From Streptomyces sp. G-G2 (lineage in GTDB: Bacteria > Actinomycetota > Actinomycetes > Streptomycetales > Streptomycetaceae): 64,000 bases of DNA. A model generated the notes under the pieces. It was not told the origin of the DNA and ran no database searches. It was given only the letters and a program-made list of their open reading frames with translations. Both the position numbers and the translations under genes were made by a program. Position 1 is the first letter of the stretch. The number at the start of each line of letters is the position of its first letter. The stretch spans positions 1 to 64,000 of the forward strand of contig NZ_JASISO010000006.1 in assembly GCF_030063135.1 (NCBI RefSeq), written 5' to 3'. Below, one piece after another: positions 50,993-60,380 of this stretch.

Positions 50993-51892
50993 ATGACCGC
51001 CACCGACGGCCTCCACCCCCAGTCGCACACCCTCCGGGTGCCCGGGGCCCTCCTGCACTACGAGGTACGCGGCGCCGGGCCGCTGCTCCTGCTGCTGGGA
51101 GCGCCGATGGACGCCTCGGCCTTCGGCGGGCCCGCCGAGGTTCTCGCCGCCGACCACACCGTGGTCACCCTCGACCCCCGGGGCATCTCCGGCAGTGTGC
51201 TCGACGACCCCGGGCAGGACTCCACGCCGGAGCTGCGGGCCGACGACGTCGCCGCCGTCCTGGACGCGCTGGGCGCGGAGTCCGCCGACGTGTTCGGCAG
51301 CAGTGGCGGCGCCGTGACCGGCCTCGCGCTCGTCGCCCGCCACCCCGGGCGGGTACGGACCCTCGTCGCGCACGAACCGCCCCTGCTGGAACTGCTCCCC
51401 GACGCCGCCGAACGCCGCGCCGATGCCGAGGCGGTCGTCGAGGTGTTCCGCCGGGAGGGCGTGGGCGCGGCCTGGGCCCGCTTCATGGCCACGATCGACA
51501 CGGCCCCGGGAGCCCCGGCGACCAGCGCCGACGCCCCGCCCCAGGCGACCCGGCAGGCCCCGGCGGCGACCCCGGCGGATACGGGGCCGGACAGGGACGC
51601 GGAGGCGCCCTTCGAGCCGTCCCCGCAGGACCTGCTGAACAGCGCCCGCTTCTTCGGCCACGAGCTGCACGGCACCGTCACCCACCAGCCCGATTTCCGG
51701 GCCCTGGCCGCCGGTACCAGCCGCATCGTCGTCGGCGTGGGCGCCGATTCCCGGGGCCAGACCGCGCACCGCACGGCCCTCGCCCTGGCGGACCGCCTCG
51801 GCTCCGCTCCGGCGGTCGAGTTCCCGGGCGACCACGCCGGATTCCTCGCGCACCCGAAGGAGTTCGCCGACCGCCTCCGCGAAACCCTCTGA
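50993..51892 (+). CDS. Alpha/beta hydrolase
   Basis: This 299-residue serine hydrolase has the nucleophile elbow in DVFGSSGGAVTGLALV, oxyanion-side LLLLLGAPMDASAFGG, and catalytic His in FPGDHAGFLAHP. A 45-residue Ala/Pro/Asp-rich insertion (about 165-210) sits in the cap region. The substrate cannot be predicted. There is no signal peptide. An AAAGGACC ribosome site precedes the ATG. Confidence 0.9.
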   Translation: MTATDGLHPQSHTLRVPGALLHYEVRGAGPLLLLLGAPMDASAFGGPAEVLAADHTVVTLDPRGISGSVLDDPGQDSTPELRADDVAAVLDALGAESADVFGSSGGAVTGLALVARHPGRVRTLVAHEPPLLELLPDAAERRADAEAVVEVFRREGVGAAWARFMATIDTAPGAPATSADAPPQATRQAPAATPADTGPDRDAEAPFEPSPQDLLNSARFFGHELHGTVTHQPDFRALAAGTSRIVVGVGADSRGQTAHRTALALADRLGSAPAVEFPGDHAGFLAHPKEFADRLRETL

Positions 51893-51960
51893 CGCGAGGA
51901 CGCGAGGACGCGAGGTACGGGGCGGCGGGAACCCCATACCGCACGAGCCCCGGCGGCGGC

Positions 51961-52767
51961 CTACGGCAGTTCGATGCCCAGGTCCCAGCCGTCGTGGGCG
52001 TGCGTGCACAGGCAGTCGCGCGACTCCGTCACCGGGAGGGCGGCCACCGCGTCGAAGAGCACCTCGCGCAGGCGGCCGACGTTCTCGCCGAACACCCGCA
52101 GGACCTCGGTGTGGGAGACCCCCTCGCCGGTCTCCGCGCCCGCGTCCAGGTCCGTGACCAGGGCGATCGAGGTGTAGCAGAGCCCCAGCTCGCGGGCGAG
52201 GACGGCCTCGGGGTGGCCGGTCATGCCGACCACCGACCAGCCCGCCGCCGCGTGCCAGCGGGATTCGGCGCGGGTCGAGAAGCGCGGGCCCTCGATGACG
52301 ACCATGGTGCCGCCGTCCACCGGTTCCCAGTCGCGGCCGACCGGGCAGTACGGGTCGGCGAAGGTGGTGTGCACGACGTTCGGAACCGGTCCTCCCCCTG
52401 GCAGGGGTTCGCCGTCGAAGTAGGTCTGGGCGCGGGACTTCGTACGGTCGACCAGCTGGTCCGGTACGAGCAGGGTGCCGGGGCCGTACTCGGGGCGGAG
52501 CCCGCCCACCGCGCAGGGGCCGAACACCTGGCGCACGCCGACGGAGCGCAGGGCCCACAGGTTGGCCCGGTAATTGATCTTGTGCGGCGGGACCTTGTGG
52601 TCGCGCCCGTGACGGGGGACGAACGCGACCTGGCGCCCGGCCAGCTCACCGACGAAGAGGGAGTCGCTCGGCCTGCCGTACGGGGTGTCCACCTCGATCT
52701 CGGAGACGTCCTCCAGGAAGGAGTAGAAGCCCGAACCGCCGATGACACCGATCTCTGCGTTCACCAT
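51961..52767 (-). CDS. mtnP: S-methyl-5'-thioadenosine phosphorylase
   Basis: This 268-residue enzyme cleaves methylthioadenosine with phosphate to adenine and 5-methylthioribose-1-phosphate in methionine salvage. Hallmarks are the phosphate-binding IGVIGGSGFYSFL, VPRHGRDHKVPPHKINYRAN (split by family convention), GPRFSTRAESRW and VVGMTGHPEAVLARELGLCY with the substrate-contacting Met-Thr and the base-binding Asp region. Length fits the family. It may also act on related nucleosides. Confidence 0.94.
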   Translation of the reverse strand: MVNAEIGVIGGSGFYSFLEDVSEIEVDTPYGRPSDSLFVGELAGRQVAFVPRHGRDHKVPPHKINYRANLWALRSVGVRQVFGPCAVGGLRPEYGPGTLLVPDQLVDRTKSRAQTYFDGEPLPGGGPVPNVVHTTFADPYCPVGRDWEPVDGGTMVVIEGPRFSTRAESRWHAAAGWSVVGMTGHPEAVLARELGLCYTSIALVTDLDAGAETGEGVSHTEVLRVFGENVGRLREVLFDAVAALPVTESRDCLCTHAHDGWDLGIELP

Positions 52768-52876
52768 GTCCTGAACCTTAGGCCGTGTGGTCGAAGGACC
52801 TTCCCCCGGCTACCGCCGGGAGGTGCCCCGGGGCCGGTGGGGGCTGGTGCGCGCTCCCAGGCCCGGGCATGCGAAG

Positions 52877-52908
52877 GGCCCCGCCGCCGGTATGACCGGC
52901 GCGGGGCT
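52877..52908 (-). terminator. Hairpin after fmdB
   Basis: CCCCGCCGCCGGT pairs with ACCGGCGCGGGG across a 3-base loop with a single bulged C. It lies 20 bases beyond the fmdB-like stop on the minus strand, before mtnP. Confidence 0.7.
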
Positions 52909-52928
52909 CGAACGCGGAGGGTGGGGCG

Positions 52929-53249
52929 TCAGGCGGCCGAGGTGCCGCTGCTGCTCTTGGACCCCGCCGAGGAGGACGAGGACGTCGAGGAGGACGCCGA
53001 AGCGGTGGACGTCGAGGACGACGCCGCCGGGGCGGACGCGGGCTTGGAGGCCGGCGTGCTGCTCGACGACGAGCCGCGGCTGTCGTTCCGGTAGAAACCG
53101 GAACCCTTGAAGACGATGCCGACCGCGGAGAACACCTTCTTCAGGCGTCCGTCACAGCTCGGGCACACGGTCAGCGCGTCATCGGTGAACTTCTGCACGG
53201 CCTCAAGGCCCTCACCGCACTCGGTGCACTGGTACTGGTAGGTCGGCAC
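52929..53249 (-). CDS. FmdB-family zinc-ribbon protein
   Basis: This 106-residue protein has an N-terminal FmdB/CxxC-CxxC zinc ribbon (PTYQYQCTECGEGLEAVQKF, then VCPSCDGRLKKVF) and the family's FKGSGFYRNDS segment. A 45-residue tail is almost entirely Ser, Ala and Thr. Starts at a GTG with AGGAGG upstream. The founding member regulates formamidase; roles in most bacteria are unclear. Given the formate-related genes nearby, no link should be assumed. Confidence 0.92.
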   Translation of the reverse strand: MPTYQYQCTECGEGLEAVQKFTDDALTVCPSCDGRLKKVFSAVGIVFKGSGFYRNDSRGSSSSSTPASKPASAPAASSSTSTASASSSTSSSSSAGSKSSSGTSAA

Positions 53250-53316
53250 GAATTTCCTCCTGGCACTCTGACTCAATGAGTGCTAACGACGTTCCATGGT
53301 GACGTATTCCGGCGGA

Positions 53317-54636
53317 TCAGTCCACCGTCACCGGTACGCGGTGACCGACGACACGCTCGTTCGCACGCTCGTTCACCCGCACGGTAGCCGTAGGACGGGA
53401 CGCGCCGATGATCCGGCTCGGGGCCTTCGGAGCCAGCTTGGAGCGCAGCGCCAGCAGTGTGACCAGCGCGAGCGCGGTGGCGACGGCCGGGACCAGGAAG
53501 CCGTACGAGGACCCGTGGGCGTCGGTCAGGCGGCCCGCGACGGTGACCGCGGCGGCCTGCCCGAAGGCGACCGCTCCGGTCAGCGCGGTGAACGCCTCGG
53601 TCCGCGAAGCGGCCGGAATCAGCTGCTCGACCATCGTGTAGCCGGTGATCAGGGCCGGGGCGATGCACAGGCCGACGACCAGGCCGAGCCCGCCGAGCAG
53701 GAAGACCGAGTTCACGGTCCAGAGGACGGAGGCGGCGGCCGTGAGGCCGACGTAGCCGAGGATCAGGCGCCGACGCGGGCCGATCTTCCAGGCGACGGTG
53801 CCGCAGGCGATGCCCGCGATCATGTTGCCGCCCGCGAAGACGCCGTAGAGCAGGCCGTTCGCGCCCGGGTTGCCGATCTCCTCGGAGAAGGCGGCGAGCG
53901 AGATCAGCATGCCGCCGAAGACGGCGCCGATGCCGACGAAGGCGATGATCAGGACGCGCAGACCGGGGAAGGACAGCGCCGAGGCGTGCTTCGCCTGGCC
54001 CGCGACGCGCGGGGCCGGCGTGGGCTGGGTGCCGCGCCGCGCGGCGAACAGCAGACCGCCGATGAGGGTCAGGCCCGCCTCGGTGAGCAGCCCGGCCGAG
54101 GGGTGGACCTGGGTGCACAGGAAGGTCGCGAGCACCGGGCCGACCACGAAGGTCAGCTCGTCGGTGACGGACTCCCACGCGGCGGCCGTCGGCAGCAGCG
54201 GCGAGCCTTCGAGCTTGACGGCCCAGCGGGCCCGGACCATCGGCCCGACCTGCGGCACCGAGGCGCCGGCCGGTACGGCGGCCAGGGCGAGGGCCCACAG
54301 CGGCGCGCCCAGCAGCGCGAGCACGGTCAGCCCGACGACGGAGGCGGCGTGGAGGAAGACGATGGGGATCAGGACGGCGGCCTGGCCGCGCCGGTCGGCG
54401 AGCTTGCCGGTCTGTGAGGCGAACAGGGCCATCGAGACGCCGGTGACGGTGGCGACGATGCCCGCGTCACCGAAGGATCCGGTGGTGTTCTGGACGAGCA
54501 GGACGATGCCGATGGTCAGCATCGCGAAGGGCTGCCGGGCGGCGAAGCCGGGGATCAGGAAGCTGAGGGCACCGGGAGTGCGCAGGAGCTGCCCGTAGCC
54601 GGGGCGGGTCGTGTCGGTCGTGACCGCGGATGTCAC
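53317..54636 (-). CDS. MFS transporter, DHA1-like
   Basis: This 439-residue transporter has 12 predicted segments, starting LLRTPGALSFLIPGFAARQP. ASQTGKLADRRGQ is the loop 2-3 motif A equivalent. The last 40 residues are basic and possibly cytoplasmic. GTG 54636 with GGAAAGG upstream gives the family-length protein; earlier in-frame starts add non-conserved Arg-rich residues. The substrate is unknown; Streptomyces relatives are described as sugar- or drug-efflux-like. Confidence 0.88.
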   Translation of the reverse strand: MTSAVTTDTTRPGYGQLLRTPGALSFLIPGFAARQPFAMLTIGIVLLVQNTTGSFGDAGIVATVTGVSMALFASQTGKLADRRGQAAVLIPIVFLHAASVVGLTVLALLGAPLWALALAAVPAGASVPQVGPMVRARWAVKLEGSPLLPTAAAWESVTDELTFVVGPVLATFLCTQVHPSAGLLTEAGLTLIGGLLFAARRGTQPTPAPRVAGQAKHASALSFPGLRVLIIAFVGIGAVFGGMLISLAAFSEEIGNPGANGLLYGVFAGGNMIAGIACGTVAWKIGPRRRLILGYVGLTAAASVLWTVNSVFLLGGLGLVVGLCIAPALITGYTMVEQLIPAASRTEAFTALTGAVAFGQAAAVTVAGRLTDAHGSSYGFLVPAVATALALVTLLALRSKLAPKAPSRIIGASRPTATVRVNERANERVVGHRVPVTVD

Positions 54637-55072
54637 GGCCTGGCCTTTCCGCTGCCTGGTAGAACTCCCCGACTGCGGACGGTGCGCCGCCTTGTGAGCG
54701 AGCCGCACCCGTACATGTGGGAGCCCCGAGAGCTGTCCTCTTGCGCCGAACCGAGTGATACCTGGGCGCCCACTGCGGGAGGGAGCCACGGCCGCCGAGC
54801 GGTCGCGCCAGCTCTGCGTCAGACAGAGTTGGTTCGATATGGTGTGCCTTCATGCTACAGGCAAAGTGCCCATAGCGCCCTGTGATTGCGGCGACATCGA
54901 ATGTCTTCACCTGCGATTAACGGGAACTTCGCCTTCCGGTACCCCTGAAAACAGGGCAGAACCGGCCAGTGGGCATCGAACCTGTCTCCTTTCGACCTCA
55001 GCCCGGCCGCGCCCCGAGCCCACCCCGGCCACGCCTCGACCCCGACGGCAGGCCCCCGGCCCCGCCGGGGCC
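54637..55072. other. Long upstream region of the MFS gene
   Basis: This stretch of 436 bases has no convincing gene. It includes an AT-richer part near 54830-54920, an imperfect CTCTG-N7-CAGAG palindrome near 54820, and on the minus strand a very short open frame (54976 to 54917, MPTGRFCPVFRGTGRRSSR) behind a perfect AAAGGAGA. Promoter elements for the MFS gene are expected here. Confidence 0.45.
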
Positions 55073-56626
55073 CTACTTCGGCCCCGTCCTGGGCCCCTGC
55101 TTCGGACCCGGCCCCCGGTGCGTCACGGCCGTTGCCCCGCCCGTCCCCAGCCAGCCCGCCAGCTTGCCGCCCCGGGCCACCGCCCGCAGCCGCGCCTCCG
55201 TGGCGTCGCGCACCGGGTCGGTCGCCACCACCAGCAGCTCGTCCCCGCGCCGCAGCACGGTCGCGGGCAGCGGTACGAAGCTCTTCGTGTCCCGGACCAC
55301 CAGTGTCACGGCCGCCCCGGCGGGCAGCCGCAGCTCGCTGACCTCGACCCCGCTCATCCGGGAGCCCTCCGGGATCCCGAACGACAGCAGGTGCCCGCGC
55401 AGCCGCTCCAGCGGCGCCGATTCGATCCCGAGGTCCGCGGCGGCCGCCCCCGAGTCCCCGAGCTTGAGCGTGCGCGCCAGCCACGGCAGCGTCGGCCCCT
55501 GGACCAGGGTGTAGACGACGACCAGCACGAAGACGATGTTGAAGACCCGGTCGCTGCCCTCGATCCCGGACACCATCGGGATGGTCGCCAGGATGATGGG
55601 GACGGCGCCGCGCAGGCCCGCCCAGGACATCAGGGCCTGCTCCTGCCAGGGCACCCGGAAGGGCAGCAGGCTCAGGAACACCTCCAGCGGGCGCGCCACC
55701 ATGGTCAGCACCAGGCCGATGATCACCGCGGGCCAGAAGTCGTGCACCAGGTCGTGCGGGGTGACCAGCAGACCGAGCAGGACGAACATGCCGATCTGGG
55801 CGATCCAGCCGAGCCCGTCCGCGAACCCGCGGGTCGCGGGCCAGTGCGGCAGCTTCGCGTTCCCCAGCACCATCGCGGCCAGGTACACGGCGAGGAAGCC
55901 GGAGCCGTGGGCCATCGCGCCCGCCGCGTACGCCGTCACGGCGATCGCCATCACGGCGATCGGGTAGAGGCCGGAGGCGGGCAGGGCCACGTGCCGCAGG
56001 CCGTAGGCCCCCACGAAGCCCACGGACAGGCCTATCGCGACGCCGATGGCGAGTTCCAGGGCTATCTTCCCGAGCAGGACGTACCAGTCGTCGACCGGAC
56101 CGACCGTGGCGAAGGCCACGACCAGGATCACCACGGGAGCGTCGTTGAAGCCGGATTCGGCTTCCAGCACACCGGTCACCCGCGAGGGAAGCGGCACCTT
56201 GCGCAGTACGGAGAAGACGGCGGCGGCGTCCGTCGAGGAGACGACGGCCCCGATCAGCAGCGCCTGGCGCCACTCCAGCCCCACCAGGTAGTGCGCTCCG
56301 GCGGCCGTGACGCCCACGCTGACCGCGACGCCGACCAGCGACAGCACGATCGCCGCGGGCAGCGCCGGTCTGACCTCTTTCCACTTCGTGCCCAGACCAC
56401 CCTCGGCGAGGATCACCACGAGGGCCGCGTAGCCGATGACCTGCGTCAGTTCGGCGTTGTCGAAGACGACGTTGCCGATGCCGTCCTGGCCTATCGCGAT
56501 ACCTATGCCGAGGTAGATGAGCAGACTGGGGAGCCCGCTGCGCGAGGAGACGCGCACCGCCGCGACGGCGATGAGCAGCACGAGCGAGCAGACCAGCAGA
56601 AGCTCATTGAGCTGGTGAACAGTCAG
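55073..56626 (-). CDS. K+/H+ antiporter, NhaP2/CvrA family, apparently CTG-initiated
   Basis: This 517-residue CPA1-type cation/proton antiporter has about 12 transmembrane segments, including SSTDAAAVFSVLR and ESGFNDAPVVILVV with the conserved acidic residues, then a cytosolic TrkA_C domain (about 405-490: GVEVSELRLPAGAAVTLVVR). Reading upstream of the GTG at 56581, the first transmembrane helix continues (LTVHQLNELLLVCSLVLLIA) to a CTG at 56626 with GAGGGAAGGA seven bases ahead and no ATG, GTG or TTG before a stop. Starting at 56581 would delete half of TM1. Likely function is K+ efflux or pH and turgor control. Confidence 0.85.
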   Translation of the reverse strand: MTVHQLNELLLVCSLVLLIAVAAVRVSSRSGLPSLLIYLGIGIAIGQDGIGNVVFDNAELTQVIGYAALVVILAEGGLGTKWKEVRPALPAAIVLSLVGVAVSVGVTAAGAHYLVGLEWRQALLIGAVVSSTDAAAVFSVLRKVPLPSRVTGVLEAESGFNDAPVVILVVAFATVGPVDDWYVLLGKIALELAIGVAIGLSVGFVGAYGLRHVALPASGLYPIAVMAIAVTAYAAGAMAHGSGFLAVYLAAMVLGNAKLPHWPATRGFADGLGWIAQIGMFVLLGLLVTPHDLVHDFWPAVIIGLVLTMVARPLEVFLSLLPFRVPWQEQALMSWAGLRGAVPIILATIPMVSGIEGSDRVFNIVFVLVVVYTLVQGPTLPWLARTLKLGDSGAAAADLGIESAPLERLRGHLLSFGIPEGSRMSGVEVSELRLPAGAAVTLVVRDTKSFVPLPATVLRRGDELLVVATDPVRDATEARLRAVARGGKLAGWLGTGGATAVTHRGPGPKQGPRTGPK

Positions 56627-56848
56627 CGGGCGATCCTTCCCTCGGAGCGCCTGCCGGAACGTTCCTCCGGCGGCAAGTACTTCGTTACCTTACCTAATCT
56701 TTGACGATTTCTTGACGGTCGATCCCATTGTGAAACGCCCGGCGGTTCCGCTGCCGGCCGCCGGGACCCCTCGCGGATCACCGCGAGGCGCCCTGCGCCT
56801 ATGGTTGCTCCAGCACTCCAGGACCACCCTGCCCCGCGAAGGACAGCG

Positions 56849-59683
56849 ATGCCCGCCAACGAATCCGCCCCTTCCGTCAAGAAGAAGGGACGACGCGCCC
56901 GTCTGATCGTGCTCACGCTGGTGCTGGCGCTCGTCGCGGGCCTTGGCTACGGGGCGTACTGGAGCGTGGACAGTGTGCGCGCCTCCTACCCGCAGACGAC
57001 CGGCACCCTCAAGCTCGCCGGGCTCACCGCGCCCGTCGAGGTCAAGCGCGATGCCAACGGCATTCCGCAGCTGTACGCCGACACCGATCAGGACCTCTTC
57101 CGAGCGCAGGGCTTCGTGCAGGCGCAGGACCGGTTCTGGGAGATGGACGTACGACGCCACATGACCTCCGGCAGGCTCTCCGAGATGTTCGGATCCGGTC
57201 AGGTCGAGACGGACGCCTTCCTGCGCACGCTGGGCTGGCGTCAGGTCGCGCAGACCGAGTACGACACCAAGCTCTCACCCGAGACGAAGAAGTACCTCCA
57301 AGCCTACGCCGATGGGGTCAACGCGTACCTCAAGGGCAAGTCCGGCAAGGACCTCTCGGTGGAGCACGCGGCCCTCAAGCTCAGCGAGGACTACCAGCCC
57401 GAGCAGTGGACCCCGGTCGACTCGGTGGCCTGGCTCAAGGCTATGGCCTGGGACCTGCGCGGCAACATGCAGGACGAGATCGACCGCTCGCTGATGACCG
57501 GAAAGCTCACGCAGGCCCAGATCGACGAGCTGTACCCGCCGTACCCGTTCGACCGGAACAAGGCGATCGTCGACGGCGGCAAGGTCGAGGGCGGCAAGTA
57601 CGTCGCCCAGGGCAGCACGGCCTCCGGTTCGTCGAGCGGATCGGGCGCGAACACCAGCACGTCGGCGAGCACCGGCGCCTCCGCGAACACTGGCACCTCC
57701 GCGAGCACCGGCGCCTCCGCGAACACCAGCGCCGTGGACAACACCACCGTCCAGGGCGCCAGCGCGGGCCTGCGCACCCGGCTGACCTCGCTGGCCGCCA
57801 CCCTGGACCAGATCCCGGCGCTGCTCGGTCCCAACGGCAGCGGCATCGGCTCGAACTCCTGGGTCGTCGCGGGCAAGTACACGACCACCGGCAAGCCGCT
57901 GCTCGCGAACGACCCGCACCTCGCCCCGCAGCTGCCCTCCGTCTGGTACCAGATGGGCCTGCACTGCCGCGCGGTCTCCGCGTCCTGCCAGTACGACGTC
58001 GCCGGGTTCACCTTCTCGGGCATGCCCGGTGTGGTCATCGGACACAACGCCGACATCGCCTGGGGCATGACCAACCTCGGCGCCGACGTCACCGACCTCT
58101 ACCTTGAGCAGATCAAGCCCGAGGGCTACGTCTACGACGGCAAGGTGCTCCCCTTCACCACCCGTGAAGAGGTCATCAAGGTCGCGGGCGGCCCCTCGAA
58201 GAAGATCACCGTGCGGACCACCAACAACGGTCCGCTGGTCTCCGACCGCAGCGACGAGCTGGGCACCGTCGGCAACCGCGCCCCGGTCGGCGGCGCGGCC
58301 CCCGACCGCGGCAACGGCTACGGCGTCGCCCTGCGCTGGACCGCCCTGGACCCGGGCAAGTCGATGGACGCGGTCTTCAAGATCAACCGGGCGAAGGACT
58401 GGCCGGGCTTCCGGGCCGCAGCCGCCGAGTTCGAGGTCCCCTCGCAGAACCTGATCTACGCCGACAACAAGGGCGCCACGGGCAACATCGGCTACCAGGC
58501 CCCGGGCAGGATCCCGCTCCGCACCACGGGCGACGGCCGGATGCCCGCCCCGGGCTGGGACTCGAAGTACGCCTGGAAGGGCTTCATCCCCCAGGCGGAG
58601 CTGCCCTCCGAGTTCAACCCGCAGCGCGGTTACGTCGTCACCGCCAACCAGGCGGTCGTGGAGAGCGGCACCGGCTCCGGCAAGTACCCGTACACGCTGA
58701 CCACCGACTGGGGCTACGGCGCCCGCAGCCAGCGGATCAACGACCTCATCGAGGCGAAGATCAAGGACAGCGGGAAGATCTCCACCGACGACATGCGGAC
58801 CATGCAGATGGACAACAGCAGCGAGATCGCCGCGCTGTTGGCGCCCATGCTGACCAAGATCTCCGTCTCGGACCCGGACGTGCGCTCCGCCCAGAAGCTG
58901 CTGGAGGGCTGGAACTACACCCAGGAGCCCGACTCGGCGGCGGCCGCCTACTTCAACGCGGTCTGGCGCAACATCCTCAAGCTGTCCTTCGGCGACAAGA
59001 TGCCCAAGGAACTCCGGGTCAGGGACAGCTGCATGAACGTCAAGGGCAATGGCACCGGCCCGGCCGACGACCTGGCCGTGGTGGTCCGCGAATGCGGCGA
59101 GCGCGGCCCGGACTCGGCTCAACCGGACGGCGGTGACCGCTGGTTCGAGGTGGTCCGCAAGCTGGTCAAGGACGAGAAGTCGGCCTGGTGGCAGTCGCCC
59201 GCCCTGTACTCGGACCAGGCGACCTCCACCCGCGACGAGCTGTTCGCGCGGGCCATGAAGGACGCCCGCTGGGAGCTGACGGCCAAGCTCGGCAAGGACC
59301 AGTCGAGCTGGAGCTGGGGCCGCCTGCACCAGCTGACGCTGAAGAACCAGACCATCGGCACCGAGGGTCCCGGCGCACTGAAGTGGCTGCTCAACCGCGG
59401 TCCCTGGAACCTGGGCGGCGGCGAGGCCACGGTCAACGCCACCGGCTGGAACGCCTCCAGCGGCTACGCGGTCACCTGGGTCCCGTCGATGCGCATGGTC
59501 GTCAACCTCAACGACCTCGACAAGTCCCGCTGGATCAACCTGACCGGGGCCTCGGGCCACGCCTACGCCGACCACTACACCGACCAGACGGACATGTGGG
59601 CCAAGGGCGAGCTGCTGGACTGGGCGTTCGGCAAGGACGCGGTCGCCAAGGCGACGGTCGAGACCCTGACCCTCAAGCCCTAG
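56849..59683 (+). CDS. Penicillin acylase family Ntn-hydrolase
   Basis: This 944-residue precursor cleaves amide bonds (beta-lactam side chains, acyl-homoserine lactones or related). The N-terminal membrane anchor is RLIVLTLVLALVAGLGYGAY. The alpha chain has VEVKRDANGIPQLYADTDQD. A Ser/Thr/Ala/Asn repeat linker (about 258-295) follows. Autocleavage would be before Ser335 in GIGSNSWVVAG, which becomes the catalytic N-terminal Ser of the beta chain; GKPLLANDPHL and the long beta chain follow. The linker of NTGTSASTGASANTS-type repeats is longer than usual. ATG 56849 has GAAGGAC upstream. The end shares CTAG with the next gene. Confidence 0.92.
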   Translation: MPANESAPSVKKKGRRARLIVLTLVLALVAGLGYGAYWSVDSVRASYPQTTGTLKLAGLTAPVEVKRDANGIPQLYADTDQDLFRAQGFVQAQDRFWEMDVRRHMTSGRLSEMFGSGQVETDAFLRTLGWRQVAQTEYDTKLSPETKKYLQAYADGVNAYLKGKSGKDLSVEHAALKLSEDYQPEQWTPVDSVAWLKAMAWDLRGNMQDEIDRSLMTGKLTQAQIDELYPPYPFDRNKAIVDGGKVEGGKYVAQGSTASGSSSGSGANTSTSASTGASANTGTSASTGASANTSAVDNTTVQGASAGLRTRLTSLAATLDQIPALLGPNGSGIGSNSWVVAGKYTTTGKPLLANDPHLAPQLPSVWYQMGLHCRAVSASCQYDVAGFTFSGMPGVVIGHNADIAWGMTNLGADVTDLYLEQIKPEGYVYDGKVLPFTTREEVIKVAGGPSKKITVRTTNNGPLVSDRSDELGTVGNRAPVGGAAPDRGNGYGVALRWTALDPGKSMDAVFKINRAKDWPGFRAAAAEFEVPSQNLIYADNKGATGNIGYQAPGRIPLRTTGDGRMPAPGWDSKYAWKGFIPQAELPSEFNPQRGYVVTANQAVVESGTGSGKYPYTLTTDWGYGARSQRINDLIEAKIKDSGKISTDDMRTMQMDNSSEIAALLAPMLTKISVSDPDVRSAQKLLEGWNYTQEPDSAAAAYFNAVWRNILKLSFGDKMPKELRVRDSCMNVKGNGTGPADDLAVVVRECGERGPDSAQPDGGDRWFEVVRKLVKDEKSAWWQSPALYSDQATSTRDELFARAMKDARWELTAKLGKDQSSWSWGRLHQLTLKNQTIGTEGPGALKWLLNRGPWNLGGGEATVNATGWNASSGYAVTWVPSMRMVVNLNDLDKSRWINLTGASGHAYADHYTDQTDMWAKGELLDWAFGKDAVAKATVETLTLKP

Positions 59684-60285
59684 GGTCCGAAACGGCGCAC
59701 CCCCGACGGGGTGACCACGGCGTGCACGGGGTGGTCGTGCGGTTCCTCCGGGACCCGCGCGACCACCTCTTCGTCGTAGAGGAGCACCACCAGCGCCGGA
59801 TGCGCGCCCGCGCGCTCCAGGCGCGCGAGCACCCGGTCGTACGAGCCCCCGCCGCGCCCCAGCCGCATCCCGCGCCCGTCCACCGCCAGCCCGGGCAGCA
59901 GGACCGCCCCGGCGCCGGTCACCGCGTCCGGCCCGAGCCGCGGACCGGCGGGTTCCAGCAGGGCCATCTTCCCGGCGTGCGCCGTGCCGGCCAGGCTCGC
60001 GGGCCCGTCGTACGCGGCCCAGTCGAGGTCGTTGTCGGGGAGCAGGACGGGCAGCAGGACGCGGACCCCGCGCTCGCGCAGCGCGTCGAGCAGGTCGCGG
60101 GTGCCGGGTTCGGCGCCGACGGAGACGTACGCCGCGACGGTGCCCGCGTCGGACAGCTCGGGCAGGCCGAGGGCGCGGTGGGCGAGCGCGCGGGCCGACG
60201 TACGCACCGAGGCGTCGGTCAGGGCGCGGCGACTGGCGAGAAGTGAGCGGCGCAATTCCGCTTTGTTGGAACGGTTCTGTACCAC
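59680..60285 (-). CDS. 5-formyltetrahydrofolate cyclo-ligase
   Basis: This 201-residue enzyme converts 5-formyl-THF to 5,10-methenyl-THF with ATP, returning stored folate to one-carbon metabolism. KAELRRSLLASRRAL is the N-terminal motif, LLPGLAVDGRGMRLGRGGGSYDR is the ATP/folate loop region (split here by convention), and VVTPSGVRRF ends the protein. Starts at GTG 60285. Its TAG stop and that of the penicillin acylase gene are the two strands of the same CTAG (59680-59683). Confidence 0.93.
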   Translation of the reverse strand: MVQNRSNKAELRRSLLASRRALTDASVRTSARALAHRALGLPELSDAGTVAAYVSVGAEPGTRDLLDALRERGVRVLLPVLLPDNDLDWAAYDGPASLAGTAHAGKMALLEPAGPRLGPDAVTGAGAVLLPGLAVDGRGMRLGRGGGSYDRVLARLERAGAHPALVVLLYDEEVVARVPEEPHDHPVHAVVTPSGVRRFGP

Positions 60286-60380
60286 AGCTGGCTCGAAAAC
60301 CCTTCTAATTCAGGACAGACAGGGGAAAAATTCACCGGGTTCTCGCATAGCAGTCCGGGCCACCGACTATCGTTTCGCCC

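Noticed and set aside
56684-56702. Iron box (DmdR/IdeR) upstream of the antiporter
   Set aside because: TTAGGTAAGG matches the left half of the consensus but the right half is missing, so it is not a credible palindromic site.
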